Below are positions 1-11,720 of a stretch of 45,498 nt of DNA, piece after piece. The translations under genes and the position numbers were made by a program. Within the stretch, counting starts at the first letter, position 1. Each line of letters opens with the position of its first letter. The notes below the pieces were generated by a model that was not told the DNA's origin, did not search any database, and was given only the letters and a program-made list of their open reading frames with translations. The stretch is taken from contig BFEA01000079.1 of NCBI GenBank assembly GCA_003427395.1, forward strand, positions 793,526-839,023, read 5' to 3'. Origin of the DNA: Chara braunii. Taxonomy: Eukaryota; Streptophyta; Charophyceae; Charales; Characeae.

Positions 1-42
1 CTTTTGGGCGGTACCAGTCGTTGCAAGGTGGGTGCCCCTCCC

Positions 43-73
43 GACGCGGCGCGTATACGGGAAGCGCCGCGTC
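43..73. repeat. Strong GC hairpin, 10-bp stem
   Basis: Positions 43-52 (GACGCGGCGC) and 64-73 (GCGCCGCGTC) are perfect reverse complements around an 11-nt loop. The hairpin lies just beyond the end of the minus-strand LINE ORF2 fragment, so it would fall in that element's 3' untranslated region. Its role is unknown. Confidence 0.6.
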
Positions 74-245
74 CGATAGCTGGGCCAGGTACTGGTGGTT
101 TAACTATACTCTAGTAAATCTTGGTACTGTCCCAACCTTCAATTCAAGGTGGTCTCAGGCCCAGGAACCACGCTGACAGAACTATGCTTCCTCGTCTACT
201 TCTACTCACCAAGGTGGAATTCTGACCCCAGGTGGAACAGAGTTG

Positions 246-880
246 CTATCTACTCCTTTTCGAAGTTTTTTTAGCCTTCTTCCTCCAGTCCGCCCAAATC
301 ATAGCCCTAACATTCCCCAAGACAGTCTGCAGAATAAAAGCATCCGAGTAAAATTTTCTCTTGAATAATCTATCATTTCTTAATTTCCAAATCACATTCA
401 GAATGTCTGCCCTAACAGCAATCGCCACATAACCCCACCCTTTCCTTGAGGAAATACCCTCAGGAAGTAAGCCATCTAGAACAAATCTTTTGTCCCATAT
501 AATTTCCTTGGGACCAAATCATTCCCAATGGTCCGCCCACCACATCTAGATCCTCCTAGATTCTATGCAGTCCCACCACAGGTGTTCATCCGTCTCGTTT
601 TTTTTTTTACACCTGCAGCGCCTATCGTCCACCAACATCCTATTTTGGTTTAACCGTTTTGCTGTGGGGATTGCCCGGTGAGATTGCAGCCATGCCAGAC
701 TGGCAAACTTCACTGACGAGATAAACTTCAAGGAGGATCATCTATTGCGGAGATCCCTTGTTGTCACTAGTCTGGGCACAGTGCCTGTTCCCGATGTACT
801 ATGGCAATCAATCGCCCATTTGCTCTTGACTTGGAAGGGGACAAACCACGATTTAACATGTTTCATATATCCAATCTTAG
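246..880 (-). pseudogene. LINE ORF2 C-terminal fragment (zinc-binding RT tail)
   Basis: The minus strand encodes the tail of a non-LTR retrotransposon polyprotein. One frame running down from about 875 contains a Trp-rich stretch, then AWLQSHRAIPTAKRL, then a zinc-binding pattern C-X-C (CRCKK) followed by DEHLWWDC. This is the zf-RVT arrangement found after the reverse transcriptase of plant LINEs. A second segment (246-428) continues the usual C-terminal region (NVIWKLRNDRLFKR). The zinc-binding frame is broken by a TGA at 738-740, and the two segments are in different frames. The catalytic RT and endonuclease are absent, so this is a 5'-truncated dead copy, as is usual for LINEs. The family is assigned from motif pattern only. 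Confidence 0.65.
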
Positions 881-1964
881 CTTTCTTTATACTATGGCAC
901 TAGACCTCGAAGCATCACGGGCTGACGTGCACAGGGGTCTGACCCTCGACAAGGGGGTTCCATGCAGGATTCCATAGCCGCCGCGCTTTTGACACGTGGC
1001 AGAAGGAAGGAAGGGCATCAACAGTAGTGGATGTCAGTGGAGTCGAAGTGGAGTGAGCCTTTGACGAGGCCGAAGTGCGTGAGAGTGCTTGAATTGAGGA
1101 AGGTAGATAAGTCAAGACCAAACATAAGAAAAAGACATAAAAACGGAGTGCTACCTAAGGAAAGTCAAGACACAGAGAGCTACCTAAGGAATGACAAGAC
1201 ACTGAGAAAAAAACAAAAAAAGCAAAGGGCGAAGAAGTAGGGGGTGATCGAAAGGAGGAGGAGGGGAAGGAGAATGGGTCGAGCGGCGGAGGAAGAAACG
1301 ACGAAAATAAGGAATGAAATTTTGGCGGAAGGTGGAACGTTAACTTTGGTGAAACTGTGCTGCATACAGGTAAATGACGACAGAGGAACGACAAAGGTCA
1401 AGAGGCGGTAAAAAAGGGAGGACAAAAACAGACACCCGACAAAACCGAAGTAGAGGGGCGGCGAAGGAGAAACAACGGCACAACCGAAAACAGGCAAGTG
1501 CTACTAAGCGACGAAGGTTTGACGAAGAACAGGCACGTGTTCCCCCTCCCCTTCTCCACTGCCCTTCTCACCCTAATCGAGTCTTTCTCCCTCCGCCTCG
1601 GGATAACTCCGGAACCCCCAAGCCAGCAAAAATGAGAAACGCATACAAGATAGACAAACCAATGGAAGTGAAATATGAAAAAGTGAAGGGAACAAGTTCG
1701 CTCATTTTCTACTAGGGAGCCATGCGACATACCCTTAGCCGCCATCTATCCATAAAACCATATGAACAGCTCAAGAATCGGAAACACATCAGTGACTCAG
1801 GTGATTCACCTCGCCTCCGCATGTGACACACCAGGAACCTAGAACAATAAAGAAATCCCGACAGGAACAGTAACAAATGAACCCGCCCTACAGAACCATG
1901 AGAGGGGAATGGGAAAAAAAAAGAGAAGGAAGAGGAAGACGAGAATCACCGACATGATCAGGAG
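881..1964. other. No convincing gene; purine-rich DNA
   Basis: Short open frames on both strands overlap each other and are driven by biased purine/pyrimidine composition. I see no motif, RNA gene or clear repeat boundary. Some of it may be the 5' leader of the ORF1 relic that follows. Confidence 0.4.
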
Positions 1965-4246
1965 ATGGGAGTGAGAGGGGAGGAAGGAAGAGACATGAAA
2001 ATGATGGAGAAAGGCGAGGAGGAAGACGAAATGTTAACTGAGAAAGAGAAAAATGAAGAAGTAATAAACCAAAAAAAGAATCCGAAAAATGGAGGAGGCA
2101 AACAGTTGATGAGGGATGCTGCGAACCCCTCATGGGCACAGCGGGTGAGGAATACGATACAAGAAAAATCCCTGTTCATAAATGGGCTCACAACAAGATA
2201 TGACAGAAGACTTGAAAGTGCCCCTAAGGAACCTATCATCTGCAAGGACGTACTTCCTCACGCTCTTTCTCCTACCCTCAGAAAACCAAGTGGTTAATCA
2301 GGGAGGGAGGAAGACCGTGATAAGAATATACCCGACCAAAAAAACTGGAGACAAGGGACCGGGTATATACAAAACACGCCAATAACTGGCTGTTCCAGGG
2401 AGAAGTGACACAAAAATCGGTGAATGATAAAATAAGATGGATTTGTAAAAACTTAGAAGAAACGAAAGGCAACCCGAAGGCTGCTCAAGAAGTTTTCCTT
2501 ATACAACCACTCTCATCAACTGTCTTCACAATCCTGAGGCTGTTCACCCAGGATAAGCAACGGATGGACAAGTGGAAGAAACTCCAATGGGAGAGATCGG
2601 AGGTTCGCATATATCCATGGCAACCCAAAAAACTTACCCCCGAGGAAAAAAATGGAACAAATGATGAAAGACTATTTTTGGGTTGAACTGAGGCATATCA
2701 CAGTGGAGGTGCAGGCTACCTTCATCCATGACCTGAGACATCAGTACACGATAGTAGATTTCATAGACCCGCTTCTATGTAGCCCTGGATCTTCCCAGAG
2801 ACCATCCATTTTTTATGGATGATATCATCCATTTAAGATGGGAGGGAAGATCTACCAAATCCACACAACGAACAAGTTTAGGCCCTGGTGCTTCAAATGC
2901 AGAGCGTACGGTCACCTGTGCACAGAATCGGCATGTCCGCTGCATCCGAATAACAGGCACCCAATGACAGGTAGGCTACGACGGGACTCCCGTAGACCAA
3001 ACAAATGGTATATGGTCGATCCATGTCACAATGGTTGGGTGCACTTGGAAGACCTGGATCAAAAGGGACAGACTAAGGGGTAGGGGAGACCAATGCAGAG
3101 CCACCAAACTACCGAATGATTGGACCCCCCGGCAGGGAGCAACTGATAAAGTATCAGAATGATGCGCCCAGCCGGAACCCCAGGAGCAGGGAAGCTGGCT
3201 CCCCAGCCAGAGGGTGTTCAAGTTGTAACCCCCTTACAGAATAAACAATCAGCACAGTCTCAGATGCGATAGGGGGGTATCCAAAAGAGGCAAAAATATG
3301 CAATAGTGGGACCGGTGGTGGGGGACTTCTTGCCAACGGGAGGTCGGCGTAGCAGTCACGGTCTGAGAGAGAGAGGTATTACTTGGCGATGGCAAGAGCT
3401 TAAAAGGAAGGAACCAGAACAGGGGGGCACACTCGGGATAAAGGATAACCCGCTGCAAGGAAACGGTAACGAGAAGGTGGATATGTTAGAAAAGGTGAAT
3501 GTGTTCGAGAAAACATTAAGAATCGCTCCGATGGAAGTGGAAGTCATCCCAGGATCCCCCCCCCTCCTGTTCCCCCGAAAGTAGAGATGGAAGATGCAGT
3601 TGAAAACAGGGAGGAACAAACTACACAGGACAATGTCGAAGACGTCACAACAACCAACAACCAAATAGACAAATTGAAGCAATTGGTGGACTGGCTAATG
3701 GAAAGCCTGCAAATCAAATACGGAGACAAAAATGAAGAGTGTTGGGATGATACATACAGGGCCCTGATCCCCCTTCTCGAAAATAGTAAGAGTCTCCAAA
3801 CAACCTTGTTAAATGGACTGCCACAAGGAGTAGACTAACAGAAAACCGGCCAAAAACTCCTCACTACTGTGATTGACCGTTTCCAAACATCTGAGAGCGA
3901 TACCGCCTCGGAAGAGGTAGGCGACAGCCGGACCACGGTAAAGGGGAATGAAAAACTTGAGGAGGCTCGGTTGAATGAGGTTACTCCAAAAGAACAAACT
4001 GAGACCTCGACAATTGGGGAACGGACAACGACAAAAAAATTCCCACAAGAAATAAAAGTTGAAAAAACATTCCATAAAAAAAAAATCCTTCCTATTTATA
4101 AATTATCATTCAATGTTCGTCAAATTTTAAAATTTCTTGTTTCATTTGATAAGTTCCCGTCTAAATATGAGCTTTCCCTTCCAACTACATCTATTTGTTC
4201 AAGATGGAATGAAAGTCTGGACAAGTTTATGAAATGTTTTAATTAA
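1965..4246 (+). pseudogene. Retrotransposon ORF1/gag-like relic with zinc knuckle
   Basis: Plus-strand segments in two frames read as a decayed nucleic-acid-binding protein of the type encoded by ORF1 of plant LINEs. In order they are: a charged N-terminus (about 1965-2290); a segment with EVRIYPWQP followed, in a shifted frame, by FWVELRHITVEVQ (about 2405-2760), reminiscent of the DUF4283-type domain; a cysteine cluster CFKCRAYGHLCTESACP (2895-2945), a CCHC-like zinc knuckle with atypical spacing; and an acidic C-terminal part (3587-4246) with an in-frame stop at 3836-3838. Frameshifts near 2650 and 2840 mean it is inactive. A gag protein of another retroelement is an alternative. No RT lies downstream on this strand, so the element is truncated or was split by later insertions. 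Confidence 0.5.
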
Positions 4247-4372
4247 ATTTTCATTCTAGTAGAACAAATACCTTCTAATTTAGATTGGACTAACATATAT
4301 ATGATTGAAAATCCTTACTTAGAATGACAGTCCAATTAAAATATTTTACGAACTCATCTAGACTTTCATTTC
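4207..4372. mobile_element. AT-rich fold-back element (MITE-like)
   Basis: The arms 4207-4244 and 4334-4372 are imperfect inverted repeats of about 38 bp that begin with ATGAAAGTCT and end with TTTTAATT. The aligned arms differ at about seven positions and by one indel, and all the substitutions appear to be transitions. The segment is much richer in AT than the DNA on either side and sits at the 3' end of the ORF1 relic. A small non-autonomous DNA element is the simplest reading. No target-site duplication was identified. Confidence 0.45.
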
Positions 4373-7300
4373 ACCTCAGACGCTCGAGATACAGGAGAGG
4401 GACAAACTCAACTACAGGGAGAGGGTCTGGATACCTTCACTCGCCTGAGGGCCCCGCAATGGCGGCCAATAAACCACAGTGATACTGCCTAACTGAAGTT
4501 AAAACGCCGAACTGTTTGACCTCCTGATGGTCATCCGAATGACAGCGATACCCCGCCGGCCTCTCTTCCAAGCCGGCGCCAATCTCTCTGGTCAAGATGT
4601 TACTACGGAGCCGTAGAAAGGCCAAACTCGAATAGAGTGCATCCCTGCAGGGGCAACAGTCATTGAGGCCAGGAGCACCAACAACCTTATCACAAACAGA
4701 TGCCGCAGTTTTCAGTAAGAGCTCAAGCTGAAAGAACACAACAGCATTACGGCAACATTGTCCCATAAGCCCATGGTCTGGTATGCAGCTCGACCTCCGG
4801 TCTTCTTCACATGGTCGATTCCCTACTAGTTACGAGGTAAGTCTTCATCAACTCTCCTTACCTCTCCCCCTCTCTTAGGCTCTCTACAATCCTCAGAACT
4901 GAAGCCCCGACCAGATACACGCTGTATTCGAGATAGTACGAGATGTCCAGTGCTGGTGCAAACAAGGGGGGCTGCTGCAGTGGCGCAACCAATATAGGCT
5001 CAGAACCGGATCGAGGTGTTGGCTAAGGAAACAGTAGCTGACACAACGACGGATCTCTCAGGGGGGAACGCCACGACGACCAGACTCAGTCTACAACAGC
5101 ACGACGACCAGACCCAGTCTACAACAGCCGAGCGACCTAACGGAAATGTTGACCCCGACCTGTCTACTGACTTATACAACGAAAACTAACACAATCCTCA
5201 TATGTATCTGGTCGATCTCCCGGTCGGATTCGCCTCCCCTCCTCCTAGTTCAACTCCTCAGTTCCTCCCTTCGCAGTCAACCACTCCACAATGCCTCAAA
5301 ACTCCAATTTTTTATACCCACTACTTCTCCTTCATGGTTCGGAACCCCCGAACACATCTTTGGCTCGCTCATATCCATAGAGGGTTGAGCAAGATCTTAA
5401 CCTCTCTCTCCCGTCATAGTCCTCTCCTCTCTGCATGCGTCCGGCACCGCTTCGTGACCGGATTCATTTCCTCTTTTCGAGTCTCCTCCCCTATCCCTGT
5501 CTACGCTAAACTTCCTTTTTACTAACTGTTTATCAACCCCAACTACGAATTCGAAGTCGCCCTATTTCATAACTCTGGGATCCTACCCCTGCTCACTAAG
5601 AATGGCCGAGAAACGGCCGTGCCAAACACTCTTTACTCCCGCTCGATCCTTCTCGCACCATAGCCAAGCGCTTCTCCTACCCCTACCAACTTCCTGTTTA
5701 GTAACTTTCTTCCGAAACTAACATCCCTACTGAATTCGCCCTACCCTAAAACCATAATTTCGACTTTTACTCTGTCGAAATCTATCCGGAAACGCATAAG
5801 ATATGCGCTTCCCACCTTCCTTCTTTTTCTACTCCCGACCATCTCCGCGCGACACTTTTCTTTCCTAACCTTCGAAACACTAACTTTCATTCTAACTTGA
5901 ATACGGATTCGGGGTCGCAAGCCCCAAAAACCCCGAGATCGAGCCTTCTCTTGCCTGATTTCATCCACGGTCGACCAAACTATGTCACTCTCCCTCTTCT
6001 TCGTCCCTCCGCCATCGCCATCTCCACGCATCTCTATTCTCATCTAACTCTAATTCTATTAACTTCTTCCCTAATTTGACTTCACAATCAGATTCGCCCC
6101 GGCCTAAAACCCGCGGAACGGATTTTGGCTCGCCCGATTCCGTCAAGGATCGAGCGAACCATGCGATTTCTAGCCTGCCATATCCACTCCTTCCATTCCT
6201 CCTTCCTTCGGATGAACCCGGCGCAAAAATGTGCCCCGATTCATCCGCCCTCTGGCTCAGCCCTCGCCGCTGCCCCCGCCTTGCTCCACACAACGCCCGT
6301 TGCTACCTCCGCCCCTATCGCTAACTCTGAGACTCGGCATGTAGCAACCGCGTTGTGACCCTCCTCGCCCCGCATGCACCTCGCGTTGGATCCTGCCTTG
6401 ATCCAATCGTTTCTCTACTACCCTTGCTGCCTTCGGCTCCCCACTACTAGCTCCACCTTCTCGTCGAACGCACTTCCCTCACCTCCGGTCCGCCAGCGCC
6501 TCAGCGCAGCAGCCCTCGCAGCCGTTCTGACCAGCCCGATATTGCTTCGGGACAGACCGGCTACTGAATGGTTCGTTCAGCCTCCCTCTCCTAGAGCCGA
6601 AGACTGACGACCAACTCGCACGACTGCTATCGCCCCTGCCTTCGTCTCACTCTCCTCTGGCCCTGCCTTCCCCCAGGGGAATTTGCCACCTCCTCGAGCC
6701 CACACAGACGATCCTGTCGCGGAGCAGGTAGTGTGGCTTGCTCCGAAACCCAAGCGCGGGCCTGGGCAAACCCCGGTCGTAGTAGCAAGTATTCAAATGT
6801 GTGCCTTGAAGACTGCGGCGGAGGTTGGTCCCATACAAACAGTCACCTTAGCGGCCCTCGTCCTGCTACACTCACCCCACCACTCTTAGGCCTGGTTCAC
6901 CATCCATACGGATCCCAACAGGGCGATTAGGCTGGGCGCCCCTTTGGGCCCATGACACCCAGACTTCCTCCTCCACGTGGTCAGTCACCCATCAGCTCGC
7001 ACGCACGCTGAGCTCCTCAGTCCTCGCTTCGAGACCGGTAGGATAGAAAAATTTTGTCTGCATACCGAACGCGCGGGAACCCGTAGGCCAATCAAAAAGG
7101 GGCGTGTGCTCAAGGTCCTCAACTGTCGTTCAAGCCTTGGCGCATAACCCAAGATCGTCCCCCTACCAACGAAGCTAACCCGCCGGTTTTCACCTAAGTG
7201 CCTCGGAACCAATCGTCAAACAAAGGCAAAGGTAACGATATAAATATAAAATAGTATTAAAATAAAGACCAAGAATAAAAGTAAATCGAAAAAAACAAAA

Positions 7301-7924
7301 ATGAAAAACGAAGGAAGGCTGCCGCCGCTGGGCTTTGAAGCCACGCACCCTTACGGACCGCAAAACCACGAGGGATAGTCTTTCCCTCTCTCAACCCCGT
7401 AGCTCCTCCTCGCCATTTTGATACTCCTGCGTTATTGCCGCTCAATCTCGATCCCTGAACCCCTCAGATGAAAGTCCGACGCCGTAACCAGAGGACATTG
7501 CTAGGCCCGAGTCTGGGTCTAGCCCTGGCCGACGCCCCAACAAACGGACACCGCGCGACGCGCCAAGCTACCGAAAACGCCTTCAGAAGTCATATTATTG
7601 TCGATGTCGTCCTCCGCACGTACGTCAAGGTCGCAGGCAAGCACATCAATCAGCGAGACATAATCTTTTTAATCCCTGTTTAATCAGAAGAGAAACTCCG
7701 GCTGACGATTACGCCGACTCTCCAGTCATCAACAAACAAGAAGATCACACGCACCTCAAAAATTCACGCGCCCACACACTCTCTATTCTAGTAAACCATC
7801 CAGCCGTCGTAAACACATAGACGCAGTTGCGCCTCGCGCGGAATACCTAAATTTTAAACCAAACCTATTCTTTGTCGTATGCAAAAACCAGGGCGGATAC
7901 CCTTGTAAGGGTATTCGTGCCGAC
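4373..7924 (+). repeat. Dispersed repeat, copy A (pairs with copy B at 38.2-42.1 kb)
   Basis: This C-rich noncoding block shares its left part with copy B: TGAGGGCCCCG, then AATGGCGGCCAA, at about 4445-4472 and again at about 38266-38290. It also shares its right end (a roughly 45-bp block ending in CCGAC, 7880-7924 versus 42023-42067). The interior (about 5540-6170) contains degenerate units, each with a GATTCG/AATTCG-type core followed by CGCC, spaced roughly 165-185 bp apart. The open frames inside are short and driven by composition. The orientation is the same as copy B. It could be a retrotransposon long terminal repeat or untranslated region; the exact left border is not resolved. Confidence 0.45.
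7880..7924 (+). repeat. Conserved palindrome block, copy 1 of 4
   Basis: The core ATACCCTTGTAAGGGTAT (7897-7914) is an inverted repeat with 8-bp arms and a central GT. It is preceded by TGCAAAAACCAGGG and followed by GCCGAC. The same block recurs at 18131-18176 (inverted), 22932-22975 and 42023-42067. Confidence 0.7.
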
Positions 7925-9540
7925 GGCGCTGTTGGAGGGATGTTTTCGAAAGGATGGGGTGTGAGAAATCGAATGAGGCCAAAAGGGCATGTTTGGAGGC
8001 GCTTGGTATCCCGACTTTTTCATGGAACCAGATTGGTCCCTAGGATCCTCAATTTCAGATTTGCATGAGAGGGCCACAGGTTTGGGCTTTGTTATCTGAT
8101 ATTTTCACTTTGTGAGAGGAGGTAAAGATCAAAGATGTGAAGATGAAGAAGGGCACGGGTGGTAAGAAGGTCAAGTCTCTTGAGGTTGCTGAGTCGAGTG
8201 CATCTGGCAGTGACACAGGCAAGGGGGAAAAATGTGGAAGGCCAACGAAAAAGAATAAGAAAAATATTTGTCAGGAACGTCTTTCTCTCATGACACTCAA
8301 TCCTCTGATGTATGTTTCTGAAAAGAATGAGATAGTGAGTGAACCTGCAGATATGCCTTACAAACCTCTGTTGGGGATGGCTGCGCTCGATGATGCTCTG
8401 GTGGTCCCTCGCAAAAGTTAGGAGTGGGGTCCTGTCACTTGATGAGATGAACCACAAGTTCACGCTTCTTAAAGTTCGTCAGAGGACAACTGCGACATTC
8501 GTAGAAGGGGTAGGGGCAGGCAGTTGGGAGGCTGCCAAGGAGGAGTTCCCTGTGCATACACAAGAGGTTATGCTGTCTCAGTAGTATAAGTTGTATGAGA
8601 GGAATGTCAAGGAAACTCCTCTTGTTATGCAGTTGTAGATTGCCAAGGCCCGCAACTACAGGGACAAACTGCAACATTCACAGCAAGAGAAACAGACAGC
8701 AGCAACACAAGATCCTGAGGCCCTTCTCACAAACTGGACTGCTTTTGAGGGGGAGGGCTACAAGGGAACTGTGAAGGTGGCGCACTGCGACATGCTCTAG
8801 CTACCAGAGAAAATGGAGGACAAACTCCCCTTCACCTTGTGCATTATGGACTTCCCATGCGACTACAACGCAGAGGGTTTTGTGGATGATGAGAAGCCGT
8901 TCAGTAGACCTCATATAGAGGGCAGCATTGCAAGCTTCAAGAAGATCACGTGTGCACCATATTGGGTCATTGTTGGTTTCTGCTCCTCTGACGTGCTTGC
9001 TGACGTGAAATCTGCATTTTGAAATGCTTGCAATTGTGGGGTGGAGGTGGGCATTTGGGTTGCTCCCAACATTAATATTTGTGCAGGTTTCAAACTCACA
9101 AACTGTTGACAGCATTGTGTTCTTGGTTTCTACAGTTAGAGCGGCTCCAGGGAACCCATTCAGTTCCAGTTCAACGACTCTAACACGAGGATGACCTGCT
9201 GGAGTCACAATGTGGTGGTGAGGAAGTACACTTTTGTTGCAGATAATGAGATTTTGTGTCCCTATCAGAAACCGATCTCCTTGTATGAGTGGCTCATCAA
9301 GAAGTTTTCTGACCTGAATGACTCATACATAGTGGATGTTTTTTTCTGGATTGGGGACTGGAGTTATTGTAACACTGTTGTGCAAATGAAATGTGTTGGT
9401 TGTTGAGAGCGATCTGCGTTGTGTGAGGGGCATCAGGGCAAGGTTGGCAGGGGGAGGCTTTGTGGCGAGTGCCATGAAGGAAAATGACAACCAGAGTCGC
9501 ACAATGTCTGAGGGTTGGAGACATGCTTGAGGCTTTAGGC
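7925..9540 (+). pseudogene. N4/N6 DNA methyltransferase-like pseudogene
   Basis: From about 8423 to 9406 one frame reads through as a single protein broken by six stop codons. It carries IMDFPCDYNAEGF (about 8846-8884), which sits where aminomethyltransferases have the catalytic DPPY/NPPY motif IV. Much later comes SLYEWLIKKFSD followed by VDVFFWIGDWSY (9281-9363), matching the AdoMet-binding motif I region (FxGxG). The order motif IV then motif I is that of beta-class N4-cytosine/N6-adenine methyltransferases. A frameshift then leads to VVESDLRCVRGIRARL (9399-9446), typical of the strand after motif I, and the frame ends near 9540. The N-terminal part (7925-8420) is Lys-rich and in other frames, with one shift near 8415. 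In-frame stops lie at 8582, 8636, 8798, 9020, 9107 and 9137, so the gene is dead. The motif residues themselves are also degraded: DFPC for DPPY, and the second Gly of motif I is replaced. It may belong to the retroelement downstream or be a separate gene. Confidence 0.55.
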
Positions 9541-10130
9541 ATGGATGAGTTGATAGGGACCTTCCATTCGCCTCACATAAGTTTAATGACTTGGTTGTGG
9601 CCTTGTTGCTTTGGTGTTTTTGTGGAGCACATATTTTCTATAGACTCTCTTAGGACATTAATCACTTTTAATGTTTGAGTTTCTTCCACAAATGTTGTCA
9701 AGTACATGGGAACCTGCCCACTTGCTTATCTTGGGTATGCTTGGATAGTTGTGGACTTTCTGCCTTACTGTTGGGACTTGCAATGAGCTGGTTGTTGCAC
9801 TTCGTACATGCAATGAATTTTTTTTTGCCTGTTTTTATGGACACAAACTTGGTGATGGCAATTAGGAACTGACTCTTTGCCTGAACTGTGCTTCTGGCTA
9901 ACCTCAAATTTTCTGCAAAACTGTTATATTATTGACATGGCTTCTTTGAATTTCTTTAATTTGAAAAAAACTTGAATTTTAGTATGTTGTCGTGAGACAT
10001 TGATCACAGGGTTAAAAACATTTTCTTGAAAACTTGTTTTTACCTGTCTTGTTGTGACCCATACACCCAAGATATAAATTTTGCCCTCAAAACTAGTTCA
10101 TCAAAAACCGTAGCGCAAAATCTGGCAAAA
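9541..10130. other. AT-rich spacer without recognised features
   Basis: This lies between the methyltransferase relic and the gypsy protease/pol relic. Only short frames with no family resemblance are present, and I see no gag-like sequence, repeat or RNA. Confidence 0.4.
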
Positions 10131-10800
10131 TGAACTTTTGTTTCAGTCTAGTTTTCACGAACCGCATGTTGATTGTATCCTGGGCACTTCATTCTTACAT
10201 AAAATGAAAGTTGTCCAGTTCTTCAGTCATGAGGGGTTATCCCTGGATTGGCTTGCAAGATCCAGAGACTGCACAGGAACATACTTTTATGGTTTGTACT
10301 TCTCATCATCATACGCATAAGATATCAGCTAACTTAATTAGAAGAGAAAAACTTGTTGAGAAGATAAGGAAGGAAAAAAGAAAAGACAAACAGGAAGTTA
10401 ACGAGGAAGTTTCAATTGATATCAATAAGATCTCAAAGATGATAAAAGCCCTCGGCAAACTCAAAGATGAAGATGACCAGATAAAAACACTTAAGAAGAT
10501 TCTTGAAAATGCTAAGAGTGAAAAAATAAAATTAAAGTTTGCATCAACATATCATTTTTTAGGAAAATAGTCACTGGGTCAAAAATAAAATACAAACCCA
10601 AGGGGGTAAAGAAGAACTGAGTGACAGTCCTAATTGAGAAAGATTATGATGAGGCACTGAAAAAGAAAAGGAGAATTATTAAAGCATTAAGGGAGTCTGC
10701 GAAATTTGGGAATAGAGTCACCAGGGAAAGGTTTGACACGATGAAGATATGTTCAAACAAGTTCATCTTGCCTAAAGAGAAATAATATATCTTCAAAGTG
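10131..10800 (+). pseudogene. Ty3/gypsy protease end and Lys-rich linker (relic)
   Basis: The frame starting near 10138 contains VDCILGTSFLHKM, which resembles the ILG-x-x-FL ending of a retroviral-type aspartic protease. A frameshift then leads to a Lys/Glu-rich linker (10211-10570) and on through several stops (a TGA in the run after 10610, a TAA near 10785) to the start of the RT. The active-site DTG/DSG triad is not visible, so only the C-terminal part of the protease remains. It has the same strand and order as the pol domains downstream, which supports one original element. Confidence 0.45.
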
Positions 10801-11720
10801 TGTCAATAATTCTTTGGTGCATTTTTTTTAATGATGAAGAAAGAGCGCGGTTGGATGTGGATATGATTAAGATGACAAATATCTGGACAGTTGATCATAT
10901 TCCATGGAATGACAGACCAACCAAGTATGCCTTGAAAGAAGAGGCAGAAGTAGTAAAGTATCTTGATAATAAAAAAATTTCTAATGATGTTGAACATGCT
11001 GATGGACCGTATGCGAACCACCGGTTTTGTTTCTGGTAACCAGGGGGTGGACTGAGATGAATACAAATCTTCAAAAGCTCAACTAAGTAACGGTACGTGA
11101 CACAGGTAGTCTCCCTAATGCTGATCTTCTTTCTGAATCTTTTGCTGATCGATGCATTTATTCTTTAATTGATTTATATTATGGTTATGATTAGTTTCTT
11201 ATTGATCCCACTAGTCGACCAATGACTGTCATGCACACGTCGAGGAATCTTTTTCAAATGTGCGTAATATCTCAGTGTTTGACCAATTGTGTGGTAGTGG
11301 TTCAAAGGGACATGATTCAAGTCATGCAGGACATCTCACCCCGAGTCAGCCCCAATATAATCAATCCTTACATTGATGATAATCTTGTGAAAGGACCCTT
11401 AGTAAGAGACGAAACTTTGGTCACTGATGGAGTCAGGAAGTTTGTTTGAGAACATGCTAAGGGAGTGAAGATGGTCCTAGAGAGACTTCAGAAATATAAC
11501 CAGACCGCTTGTGGAACAAAACCCCTTCTCTTTCAAGCAGAGGTAACCATCTTGGTTAAATTTTTATCCAACGGCAGGAACCCTGACCTCAAGAAGATAA
11601 ACATAATTATGAACTGGCCTCTGCCTCACAAACGAGTGACAGATGTCAGAAGCTTTTTGGATGTCTGTGGGTTCAGGAGGATTTTGTTCCTCATTTTGCT
11701 ACCCTTGCAGAACCTCTAAG
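10801..11720 (+). pseudogene. Ty3/gypsy reverse transcriptase relic
   Basis: The N-terminal palm region is visible as IPWNDRPTKYALKEEAEVV (about 10900-10960). After a shift come LIDLYYGYD and PTSRPMTVMHTSRNLF (about 11170-11255), then the catalytic box YIDD (11369-11380), then the thumb/connection part ending in DVRSFLDVCGF (about 11640-11675). In-frame stops at 11192-11194 (TAG) and 11447-11449 (TGA) and a frameshift near 11676 kill it. Copying an RNA template into DNA would have been its role. The YIDD box is intact despite the other damage. RNase H and integrase follow in the order RT-RH-IN, which is diagnostic of Ty3/gypsy rather than Ty1/copia. Confidence 0.85.

Noticed and set aside
4437-4766. 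109-codon minus-strand Cys-rich frame
   Set aside because: Lies within repeat copy A, has no family motif, and is not kept open in copy B.
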